64,000 nt of DNA from contig NZ_AZQP01000010.1 of NCBI RefSeq assembly GCF_000601455.1, positions 1 to 64,000 of the forward strand. The letters are read 5' to 3'. Positions 1 through 7,057 of the stretch are shown one piece after another (position 1 is the first letter of the stretch; each line of letters opens with the position of its first letter). The position numbers were made by a program, and so were the translations under genes. The stretch comes from Fervidicella metallireducens AeB (GTDB taxonomy: Bacteria; Bacillota; Clostridia; Clostridiales; Caloramatoraceae). Under the pieces are notes generated by a model, which saw only the letters and a program-made list of their open reading frames with translations, was not told the origin of the DNA and ran no database searches.

Positions 1-524
1 CATCCCTCCTGAATTTTTTCTCCTTCTATGTAATATATATTCCCACAAATACTGCTGTTAATTATTTTGTAGCCATTCTTTTCAAGATTTAAAACCACGT
101 CATTAAATTTTGATGTAAAGGGATTATAGTATAATTTAAAATCTAACTCCTCAAAATCATTTTCCCCAATCTTTACTCGTATACATAGTTTATTTTGAAA
201 TTTAATCCTTGGAAAATAAACATCCCATATAAATATTTTTCCATTATTTTTTAACATCAATCCTATATCTTTAAAAAGTCTTTTAAGCCATATCTTGGGT
301 ACCCTATTAAATGAAAAAAAAGCACATACAATATCATATTTATCGTTTTTATTATCTAAACTCTTTCTATTCCACAGAATATAATCCTTATCTATTTTAT
401 TATCCAGACCTTCAGTACTGTTTTTTTCTATCAGTTTTGATATTACATTATTTCCACTTTGGGCAACCTCTAGAACATTTCCTTCAAGTTTTATATCACT
501 TAAATTGATATTTATTTTCTTCAC
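1..524 (-). CDS. Partial class I SAM-methyltransferase-like protein
   Basis: This frame starts at a GTG preceded by a G-rich stretch (GGGTGGGGTGG) and stays open for 174 codons to the window edge. The last visible bases are TG, so a TGA stop may lie one base outside. Near the N-terminus VLEVAQSGNN sits where class I methyltransferases have motif I (usually LEVGCGTG), followed by a Rossmann-like pattern with KYDIVCAFFSF and GKIFIWDVYFP strands. The glycine-rich SAM loop is poorly conserved, so the protein may be a divergent or inactive methyltransferase. Its substrate is unknown. It is read in the same direction as the flavin reductase-like gene behind it. Confidence is good that it is a gene and modest for the family. 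Confidence 0.6.
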   Translation of the reverse strand, partial: MKKININLSDIKLEGNVLEVAQSGNNVISKLIEKNSTEGLDNKIDKDYILWNRKSLDNKNDKYDIVCAFFSFNRVPKIWLKRLFKDIGLMLKNNGKIFIWDVYFPRIKFQNKLCIRVKIGENDFEELDFKLYYNPFTSKFNDVVLNLEKNGYKIINSSICGNIYYIEGEKIQEG

Positions 525-596
525 CTTACCACCCCACCCATAGCTATATGAATATTATTTCTTTAAATAAAATTAAATTCCTGCAAAAAGCAGGAA

Positions 597-1172
597 TTAC
601 TTCTTTTTTCTTTTTCTTTTTTCTACTGAGAAACCAAACTTTCCTAATGGTTTTGAAGCTACACAATATTGTCCATGATTATAGCAGATCAAATCAGCCT
701 TATCTAAGTGAAGTTTTCCCTTTTCATCTATAAGCTTTTCTTCCACATTTACAGCAACTACATCTGCTATAAACATATGGTGGCTTCCAAGTTCAATTAT
801 TTCCTTTACCCTGCATTCTATTGCAAGGGGAGCTTCTTTTATAATTGGGACAGCTACTATACTGGAGAGTTCTCTTTGAAGTTTTAATTTTTCAAACTTA
901 TTAACCTCTCTGCCTGATTTAACTCCACAGAAATCTGCAGCAAAGGCAAGGTCTTTTCCTGGAACATTTATTACAAACTCACCAGATTTTTTTATTAATT
1001 CGTAGGAATATCTTTCAGGCCTTAATGAAATAGATACCATTGGGGGATTAGTACAAATTGTACCTGCCCATGAAACTGTAATTATATTTTCTTTGTCTTC
1101 ATATTTAGATGAAACCATAACAGCAGGGACAGGATATAACATTGTTCCTGGTTTCCATGTAACTTTCGACAT
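597..1172 (-). CDS. Flavin reductase-like FMN-binding protein
   Basis: This 191-residue protein has the fold pattern of the flavin reductase/flavoredoxin family (FMN-binding split barrel): an N-terminal PGTMLYPVPAVMVSS strand, then NIITVSWAGTICTNPPMVSISLRP, and GEFVINVP in the middle. Members bind FMN and act in electron transfer or flavin reduction in the cytoplasm. The start ATG follows GAGGTGATTTT. The C-terminus is a lysine/arginine run (about the last nine residues), unusual but short. It sits 84 bases downstream of the phospholipase-like gene on the same strand. The electron partner cannot be inferred. Confidence 0.82.
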   Translation of the reverse strand: MSKVTWKPGTMLYPVPAVMVSSKYEDKENIITVSWAGTICTNPPMVSISLRPERYSYELIKKSGEFVINVPGKDLAFAADFCGVKSGREVNKFEKLKLQRELSSIVAVPIIKEAPLAIECRVKEIIELGSHHMFIADVVAVNVEEKLIDEKGKLHLDKADLICYNHGQYCVASKPLGKFGFSVEKRKRKKK

Positions 1173-1256
1173 AAAATCACCTCTAGTTGATTATATATCC
1201 TTTTACTAGCACATTAAAGTTTTTTCTATCCTATTGTTTGTTTTTTTGTTTTTCAT

Positions 1257-1955
1257 CTATTTTTTTATATCCTTATAAAATTTCAAAAACATACCTGCTG
1301 TTGTTTTTTGAGCCTGTGAAAGTGTAGCCAATGTTATGTTATAAAATCTTGTATGTATGTTTTTTTCTGCTGCGTTTTTCCCATAGGCTTCAATGGCTTT
1401 TTTGCTGTTTAAATCTATATACTGTGGAATTGACTCTAAATATATCCCATCGTTAATTACCTTGAATGCTTCATGATGTTTATATGCCTTAATAACCCAT
1501 AGTTCATATTTTCTGTGATGATTCAGAAGCTTGACATTCACATGCTGTGGAACAGTCATATCCTGTACCAAGTGACATGCAGCTCCAAAATAAAACATAG
1601 CTTTTTTTATATCTCCTGAATTATATTTGCTTAAAGCTTTTGTATAATAGTTAATACATTCTTTTTTTGCATTACTGCAGCCATAAAGCCCCTTTTCCTC
1701 ATCTGGATTGTAGAAATGGTTACTGCTTTTAAAATCCTGATCAGCCCAGACGACACCCTTATTAATATCCTCAATATAGCTGGAAAGGAAATTATATGCC
1801 AGTAAATATTTATCATTCTTTAATATATCCAGGGATTGATTATTGATAAATTTGTGGACCTCACACTCTGTTTTGATTATTTTCTTCTTAATAGGATTAA
1901 TTGCCCATAACATCTTTCTGAAAATCATTGAATAAGAATTTTCAATAAAACTCAT
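1257..1955 (-). CDS. Zinc-dependent phospholipase C / P1 nuclease-like protein
   Basis: This 232-residue protein carries the zinc-ligand pattern of bacterial phospholipase C (alpha-toxin/PC-PLC family). His34, His80, and the signature H128-x3-D132-x5-H138-x-N are visible, followed by His147-x3-Glu151; Asp72 or Asp74 could supply the remaining acidic ligand. The signature HLVQDMTVPQHVN keeps the family spacing. Secreted relatives use the amino group of Trp1, exposed by signal cleavage, as a zinc ligand. Here a Trp lies at 17 after a stretch (MSFIENSYSMIFRKML) that does not look like a signal peptide. It may therefore be cytoplasmic or differently processed. The start ATG follows AGAGGATGATA. 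Confidence 0.75.
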   Translation of the reverse strand: MSFIENSYSMIFRKMLWAINPIKKKIIKTECEVHKFINNQSLDILKNDKYLLAYNFLSSYIEDINKGVVWADQDFKSSNHFYNPDEEKGLYGCSNAKKECINYYTKALSKYNSGDIKKAMFYFGAACHLVQDMTVPQHVNVKLLNHHRKYELWVIKAYKHHEAFKVINDGIYLESIPQYIDLNSKKAIEAYGKNAAEKNIHTRFYNITLATLSQAQKTTAGMFLKFYKDIKK

Positions 1956-2059
1956 ATTATCATCCTCTAAAAATTATTTTAAAATTATTTTAATCATAAT
2001 TTCATCAATTATCCATGGCAAAAACACAAAGAATGACACTTGCATTTGTTTATTTTCAT

Positions 2060-2133
2060 AAAAAAAAGGCCACCTGAAAGGTGGCTGCCACAAGATAATT
2101 ATATGTTAAAAAACCTTACGTAATCAATAACAC
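2060..2133 (-). ncRNA. Candidate small RNA or leader ending in a terminator
   Basis: A strong promoter-like pair is followed after about 70 nt by a hairpin with stem GCCACC/GGTGGC (2069-2085) and eight U on the minus strand. No protein-coding frame of note lies between. The transcript would be about 75 nt. It could be an independent small RNA, or an attenuated leader of the phospholipase-like gene about 105 bases downstream. The RNA family is not recognised. Confidence 0.45.
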
Positions 2134-2139
2134 TTTACT

Positions 2140-2168
2140 ATTTTAGCTATATTTCGACAAAATGTAAA
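2140..2168 (-). promoter_or_regulatory. Sigma-A-type promoter for the 2060-2133 RNA
   Basis: On the minus strand TTTACA (2163-2168) and TAAAAT (2140-2145) are separated by exactly 17 bases, close to the vegetative consensus. The predicted start is near 2133. Confidence 0.5.
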
Positions 2169-2378
2169 GGGGTAATATCAAATAATTTTTATAAAAAAAC
2201 AAATAATTTTTTGTAATAATATAAATCCTTAATTCAGTACATAACTAAGTACTATATTATCTAATATGCCCATATGTTTGTAAAATATTCGTCATATGAA
2301 TAAAAATTATTAGATAAACACAATAATAAAATGATATAATGTATGTGCTTTAAAATTACACTGAGGGGGTACATAAAA

Positions 2379-3494
2379 ATGATTGATCCAAGAATAAGTG
2401 TTTTAGCTAAAAATTTAATTAACTATTCATGCAGAATTAAACCTGGTGAAAAAGTTTTAATTGAAACAATAGGACTTGAAACACCTCTTGTAAAGGAATT
2501 AGTGAAAGAAACTTATCTTGCAGGTGGAATTCCATTTGTTACAATAAAGGATAAGTCCGTTGACAGAGCTCTTCTTATGGGTGCTACTGAAGAGCAGATG
2601 AAGATGATGGCAAAATATGAAGCTGAAAGAATGAATGACATGGATGCATATATTGGAATTCGTTCAGGGGACAATGCTTCTGAAACATCAGATGTTCCAA
2701 GTGAAAAAATGGAGCTTTACTTTAAATATTTTTGGAATGATGTTCATGGTAAAATCAGAGTTCCTAAAACTAAGTGGGTTGTTTTAAGATATCCTTCACC
2801 TTCAATGGCTCAGCTTGCTAATACAAGTACAGAAGCCTTTGAGGATTATTATTTCAACGTATGTAACCTTGATTATTCAAAGATGTCAAGGGCTATGGAT
2901 TCACTTGTTGAATTAATGAATAAAACTGACAAAGTTAGAATCACTGGTGTTGGTACAGACCTTACTTTCTCCATCAAAGGAATAGATACAGTAAAATGTG
3001 ATGGTAAGATGAATATTCCTGATGGTGAAGTTTATACAGCACCTGTTAAAGACTCAGTAAATGGATATATTACATATAATACTCCTGCTGTATACCAAGG
3101 ATTTACATTTGAAAACATCAGACTTGAGTTTAAAGATGGAAAAATCATTAATGCTACTGCAAACGATACTGAAAGAATTAACAAGGTATTTGATACAGAT
3201 GAAGGTGCAAGATACGTAGGTGAGTTTGCAATAGGCGTAAACCCATATATAACAAAGCCAATGAAAGATACACTATTCGATGAGAAAATAGCAGGTTCAA
3301 TACACTTTACTCCTGGAAGTTCATATGATGATGCTTTCAATGGAAATAAATCAGCTGTTCACTGGGATTTAGTATTTATTCAGACTCCAGAGTTCGGTGG
3401 AGGAGAAATCTATTTTGACGATGTTTTAATAAGAAAAGATGGTCTTTTCGTTATTCCAGAACTTGAATGTCTAAATCCAGAAAACCTTAAGTAA
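2379..3494 (+). CDS. M29 family aminopeptidase (AmpS-like)
   Basis: This 371-residue protein matches the M29 metallo-aminopeptidases, cytoplasmic exopeptidases that release N-terminal residues using two metal ions. The C-terminal half has the family pattern: NIRLEFKDGKI, then GEFAIGVNP, and HFTPGSSYDDAF followed by AVHWDLV, which supply the Glu, His, Tyr, His and Asp ligands or active-site residues. An in-frame start 36 bases upstream exists, but the ATG at 2379 has GAGGGGG at the right distance and gives the usual N-terminus (MIDPRISVLAKNL). A TATAAT at 2335-2340 could be its -10. The gene is monocistronic and followed by a terminator. It probably recycles peptides, fitting an amino-acid fermenter. 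Confidence 0.88.
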   Translation: MIDPRISVLAKNLINYSCRIKPGEKVLIETIGLETPLVKELVKETYLAGGIPFVTIKDKSVDRALLMGATEEQMKMMAKYEAERMNDMDAYIGIRSGDNASETSDVPSEKMELYFKYFWNDVHGKIRVPKTKWVVLRYPSPSMAQLANTSTEAFEDYYFNVCNLDYSKMSRAMDSLVELMNKTDKVRITGVGTDLTFSIKGIDTVKCDGKMNIPDGEVYTAPVKDSVNGYITYNTPAVYQGFTFENIRLEFKDGKIINATANDTERINKVFDTDEGARYVGEFAIGVNPYITKPMKDTLFDEKIAGSIHFTPGSSYDDAFNGNKSAVHWDLVFIQTPEFGGGEIYFDDVLIRKDGLFVIPELECLNPENLK

Positions 3495-3523
3495 TTAATC
3501 TGCTTAAAAATTGGTTTTAGTTT

Positions 3524-3572
3524 AGCCTCATGAAGGATTCAAACCTTTGAAGTCCATTCATGGGGCTATTTT
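3524..3572 (+). terminator. Terminator of the aminopeptidase gene
   Basis: An imperfect hairpin pairs AGCCTCATGAAGGA (3524-3537) with TCCATTCATGGGGCT (3553-3567), followed by ATTTTAAAAT. It may also serve the convergent permease operon. Confidence 0.6.
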
Positions 3573-3608
3573 AAAATCATTTTATATGTTTATCCAGTTT
3601 GTTGACAT

Positions 3609-4286
3609 TTAAAAATCTCTCTTTTTATAAAATGATATTGATATACACAACGATATATATATAAATAAAGCTATCACCAGCAGGGAAACAGATGCAAGTA
3701 TGAAATCTGGAGTTCTGTTTAAGAAACTTATTAATTTTATTGCAATTTCTTCAAATTGCTGCTGAGTATATATTCTCTTTAATAATGCAATTATTGCAGT
3801 TGGGATAGTTCCTATCCCAAAAAATACAATGAATATAATAAGTCTTGATTTTAAATATCCTAGTTTAAAATATACCGGGAAGAAAATAGATATCATGATT
3901 GAAATTGATATAAACACTGTTATTATATATTCTTTTTGGAAATAAAAATCATCATTTATAAATCCCATATTTTTAAATATATACAATAATCCTATTGAAA
4001 GGAAAAATGTTGCAACTGAAAATATTAGACTGGAAAGATACTTTGCAGTTACTATTTGATGCCTTCTAATTGGCAGACTATTTAACACTAACTCACTTTT
4101 ATTTTTATCATCATATCCACAGGAATGTGATATAAATTGAAATGTACATATTATACACCCCATTATAGCTGCCTGCTGTATTCCCATGCTGTTTCCGAAA
4201 GATGGAACGAAAATAAGTGCCACTATTAAAATACTAATTAAATTTTTCTTTTGTATTAAAATATCTTTCATTACAAGGTTTAACAA
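3609..4286 (-). CDS. ABC-2 type permease, second paralog
   Basis: This is a 225-residue hydrophobic protein with about six membrane segments, a permease partner for the ATPase at 4971-5837. I place the start at a TTG (4286) right after GGGGGGAGAGAAA. This gives MLNLVMKDILIQKK, which lines up with MLNLILKDILIQKK of its neighbour; a TTG 18 bases further up is possible. The pair are clearly tandem paralogs, also sharing the NSLPIRRHQIVTAKYLS / NSLPLRRKEIVLAKYIS segment near residue 70. Substrate unknown; GntR-linked exporters of this type often respond to cell-envelope stress. It ends the operon. Confidence 0.78.
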   Translation of the reverse strand: MLNLVMKDILIQKKNLISILIVALIFVPSFGNSMGIQQAAIMGCIICTFQFISHSCGYDDKNKSELVLNSLPIRRHQIVTAKYLSSLIFSVATFFLSIGLLYIFKNMGFINDDFYFQKEYIITVFISISIMISIFFPVYFKLGYLKSRLIIFIVFFGIGTIPTAIIALLKRIYTQQQFEEIAIKLISFLNRTPDFILASVSLLVIALFIYISLCISISFYKKRDF

Positions 4287-4306
4287 TTTCTCTCCCCCCA
4301 ACAATA

Positions 4307-4978
4307 TTAAAAATTTTTCTCTGAATAGTTTCTAATTGAAATAAAAACTGATATCACCGTAAAAGCAATTATGAAAGCAAGTAACATTGATTGCTGAGTA
4401 ATATCCCATTTATTAAGTGTCATTTCAAACAAAAATTTCAGGTTACTGATGCCTTCCATATTCTTAAATAAAAAATCAAAAAAAGATGGTAAAAAAACTA
4501 CAGTAAGGTATACAATGGTATTAATATATCTTGTCTTTGAATAGCTTATTTTGAAATATATGGGATAAAAAAAAGAGAATGCTAAAAACGTGGATTGGAA
4601 AACATATAGAATGCTTTTTAAGTCTACCACGTAGTTACCCAAGTTAAATCCTATTATGCTTAATATCCTTCCTGTAATCAGCATCATAGAAATTCCAATT
4701 ACGTTGTAAATCACCAAGGATATATATTTTGCTAGTACAATCTCCTTTCTACGCAGTGGTAAGCTGTTTAGTATCCAATGACAGTTATTTTTTTCATCAT
4801 ATTCAATACTGTATGTTGCAAAAATATACGCAATACTTACAGCACCAAATATAAACTTTCCATTTTCCTGTGGAAAGGTATTGGTTTTAAAAATTAAAAA
4901 TACAAATAAACTATATACAAATCCTATAAATAGGCTTTTCTTTTGTATTAAAATATCTTTAAGTATCAAGTTAAGCAT
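4307..4978 (-). CDS. ABC-2 type permease, first paralog
   Basis: This is a 223-residue membrane protein with about six hydrophobic segments and a charged segment (NSLPLRRKEIVLAKYIS) between the second and third. The ATG at 4978 is preceded by AAGGAG at 8 bases and overlaps the end of the ATPase gene by 8 bases, which suggests translational coupling. A GTG three codons upstream lies inside the ribosome-binding site and is rejected. With its tandem paralog it would form a heterodimeric channel driven by the ATPase. Substrate cannot be read from the sequence. Confidence 0.78.
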   Translation of the reverse strand: MLNLILKDILIQKKSLFIGFVYSLFVFLIFKTNTFPQENGKFIFGAVSIAYIFATYSIEYDEKNNCHWILNSLPLRRKEIVLAKYISLVIYNVIGISMMLITGRILSIIGFNLGNYVVDLKSILYVFQSTFLAFSFFYPIYFKISYSKTRYINTIVYLTVVFLPSFFDFLFKNMEGISNLKFLFEMTLNKWDITQQSMLLAFIIAFTVISVFISIRNYSEKNF

Positions 4979-5837
4979 TAACCCCACTCCTTACTGTATA
5001 AATCATTATTTCTTCAAGGGTTGGCTTTTCAATTAAAATATTATCCCTGAAAATCTTTTTCATTTTCTCTGGTTTATCCGTAAGAGCTTCAAAACCATAG
5101 CTATTCTCCCTTATTCCTAAAAACTCTTTTCTCGTGTCTCTATCTAAAAGCTCTCTTCCTCCCTTTACAATGGCATATGTTTCTATTATTTCGTCCTTTG
5201 GCTTGGAAAAGATTATTTCTCCATTATTTATAAAGGTTATATAATCTGCTATTTTTTCTAAATCTGTTGTTATATGAGTTGAGAAAAATACACCCATTTT
5301 TTCATCTTGCATAACAGACTGAAGTATTTCAAGTATTTCACTCCTGAAAACTGGATCCAAGCCTGATGTTGGCTCATCCATTATAATAAGTTCTGCCTTA
5401 TGTGATAATGCAACAGCTAAAGAGAACTTCATTTTCATTCCCTTTGAAAGCTCTTTTATTTTTTTCTTAGGATTTAAATCAAATAGATTCATATATCTTT
5501 CGAAGGTTTTGTTATCCCAATTTTTGTAAAAAGGGGCTATTATCCTTTTCATTTCATTAACCGTCAATTCTTCATAATAATAGTTTTCATCATATACGAA
5601 ACCTATTTTTTCTTTAACCTGTTTTTCATACTTTAAATTATCCATTCCAAATATTTTTATTTCACCTGCGTCCTTTTTTACTAGATTCATAATAAGCTTA
5701 ATTGTTGTACTTTTTCCCGCACCATTGGGGCCAATAAAGCCCATTATATAGCCTTTTTCAAGGGTGAAGTTTACATTTTTCAGTTTAAATTCCCTATAAC
5801 TTTTACACAAATTCTTAATTTCCATGATGTTATCCAT
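4971..5837 (-). CDS. ABC transporter ATP-binding protein
   Basis: This 288-residue ATPase has Walker A GPNGAGKST (about residues 37-45), signature LSKGMKMKFSLA, Walker B LIIMDEPTSGLDP and a switch histidine in FFSTHITTDLE. The about 70 residues after the core are typical of single-domain exporters of the YtrB/BcrA kind. ATG follows AGGAGGTATAAAAA. It lies 3 bases after a GntR repressor gene and overlaps the first permease gene, so all four genes form one operon. Confidence 0.9.
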   Translation of the reverse strand: MDNIMEIKNLCKSYREFKLKNVNFTLEKGYIMGFIGPNGAGKSTTIKLIMNLVKKDAGEIKIFGMDNLKYEKQVKEKIGFVYDENYYYEELTVNEMKRIIAPFYKNWDNKTFERYMNLFDLNPKKKIKELSKGMKMKFSLAVALSHKAELIIMDEPTSGLDPVFRSEILEILQSVMQDEKMGVFFSTHITTDLEKIADYITFINNGEIIFSKPKDEIIETYAIVKGGRELLDRDTRKEFLGIRENSYGFEALTDKPEKMKKIFRDNILIEKPTLEEIMIYTVRSGVNA

Positions 5838-5840
5838 TTT

Positions 5841-6215
5841 TTATACCTCCTCATAAATCAGTTTTAACATTTCTTCTAATTCAGAAAGACTTAGCCCAAT
5901 AACCTTACTCTCTAAAACTACTTCAGAAAGTTTGTCTTCAATCATCTTTATCCTTTTTTCCTTTATTAGGCCATTATTTTGACCGGAAACATATGAGCCT
6001 TTACCTGGAACTGTTACTATAAACCCTTCTCTCTCAAGTTCTTCGTAAGCTCTCTTAGTAGTTATAACACTAATCTGTAGCTCCTGGGCCAGACTTCGTA
6101 TTGAAGGTAACGAATCTCCCTCAGTAATTTCCCCCTTTAAAATTGAATTTTTTATTTGCTTGACTATCTGTTCATATATTGGTTCCTGTGATAAGTTAGA
6201 AATTATTATCCTCAT
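5841..6215 (-). CDS. GntR family repressor, YtrA type
   Basis: This 124-residue protein consists of an N-terminal winged-helix domain (EPIYEQIVKQIKNSILKGEI, then LPSIRSLAQELQISVITTKRAYEELEREGFI, GKGSYV) and a short C-terminal helical tail, the architecture of the YtrA subfamily that controls its own ABC transporter operon. It is the first gene of the operon. A 53-bp palindrome lies between its start and a TTGACA box, which is very likely its operator. The effector is unknown. Confidence 0.88.
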   Translation of the reverse strand: MRIIISNLSQEPIYEQIVKQIKNSILKGEITEGDSLPSIRSLAQELQISVITTKRAYEELEREGFIVTVPGKGSYVSGQNNGLIKEKRIKMIEDKLSEVVLESKVIGLSLSELEEMLKLIYEEV

Positions 6216-6231
6216 ATAAATCTCCTCTGCC

Positions 6232-6284
6232 TATATACTGTATATATAGTATATACTGTATATATACTATATATACAGTATATA
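6232..6284. promoter_or_regulatory. 53-bp perfect palindromic operator of the GntR-ABC operon
   Basis: Two 24-base arms (6232-6255 and 6261-6284) are exact inverted repeats around the spacer CTGTA. Each arm contains ATATACTGTATATAT-like units, giving three overlapping copies of TATACTGTATA. It begins 16 bases upstream of the repressor start codon and overlaps the likely -10 box. Family knowledge: YtrA-type repressors bind inverted repeats at this position. Its use as an operator here is inferred. Confidence 0.75.
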
Positions 6285-6306
6285 CCCTTTTAAATTATGA
6301 TGTCAA
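6277..6306 (-). promoter_or_regulatory. Promoter of the GntR-ABC operon
   Basis: On the minus strand TTGACA (6301-6306) is a perfect -35 box; TATACT (6277-6282) follows after 18 bases and lies inside the palindrome, so repressor binding would block RNA polymerase. Confidence 0.65.
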
Positions 6307-6344
6307 TATGAAATTATTTTTCATTTCAAATCAACAATAAAGAA

Positions 6345-6369
6345 AAAAGTCCTGATTTTCAGGACTTTT
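6345..6369 (-). terminator. Terminator after the 183-residue membrane protein gene
   Basis: The hairpin AAAAGTCCTGA / TCAGGACTTTT overlaps the stop codon of the upstream gene on this strand and is followed by U-rich sequence. Confidence 0.8.
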
Positions 6370-6919
6370 AATACATAGATAATTCTTCTGAACATTTACC
6401 CATAAACTTAAATATTTTATAAATCACATAAATAGCAAAAGCAATCAGGCATATTAAAAATAAAACTAAAACTACTGGTATAAACATTAAAATTATAGCA
6501 ATAAGGGGCAGGAAACATAATATTAAATAATACCTCCAACATTCATCTGATTCATTAATCAAATAATCTTTGTTTTGAACTGAAGCCATTTGGTTTATTC
6601 CCTGGAAAATATTGTACACTAAAATCAAATCTACAATTAAGGCTATTAATCCAATTACAAATATTACAGGGTTACCAAAATTATAATTATTCCCCATATT
6701 ATTGGTCTTTTGATAAAATGTAAATAGGGAAAATACTATCATTGCGATTGATAAATTTTTTGCCTTATCGAAGAATTCACTTTGAGATACTAGATAACCT
6801 AAAGAATTAAAAAATATGATATAGCCTATAAAATCCGGCAGCAGGTCAAAACCAGCTATTCTAAAATCTAACATTATCATTAAAAATCCCCACTTAAAGT
6901 TATTAAAAACATTATTCAA
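6368..6919 (-). CDS. Hypothetical integral membrane protein
   Basis: This 183-residue protein has four or five hydrophobic segments (about residues 28-45, 55-68, 80-105, 128-165). The N-terminal segment DFRIAGFDLLPDFIGYIIFF resembles small clostridial membrane proteins of unknown role. The start is TTG preceded by AAAGGGG at 9 bases. It stands alone: its own terminator follows and leuS ends 139 bases upstream. No function is proposed. Confidence 0.65.
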   Translation of the reverse strand: MNNVFNNFKWGFLMIMLDFRIAGFDLLPDFIGYIIFFNSLGYLVSQSEFFDKAKNLSIAMIVFSLFTFYQKTNNMGNNYNFGNPVIFVIGLIALIVDLILVYNIFQGINQMASVQNKDYLINESDECWRYYLILCFLPLIAIILMFIPVVLVLFLICLIAFAIYVIYKIFKFMGKCSEELSMY

Positions 6920-7013
6920 AATACTGTTTCCCCTTTCTTTAATATTATATATTTATTATATACCAGCCTCCATTTTATTTCCATATATTTCATTTTATTG
7001 CTTAAAATAAACA

Positions 7014-7044
7014 AAAGGCATCACTATTTAAATGTGATACCTTT
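7014..7044 (-). terminator. Terminator of leuS
   Basis: AAAGGCATCAC pairs with GTGATACCTTT with one mismatch, followed on the minus strand by TTTTGTTTATTTT. Confidence 0.7.
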
Positions 7045-7057
7045 AAAAAACATCTGA

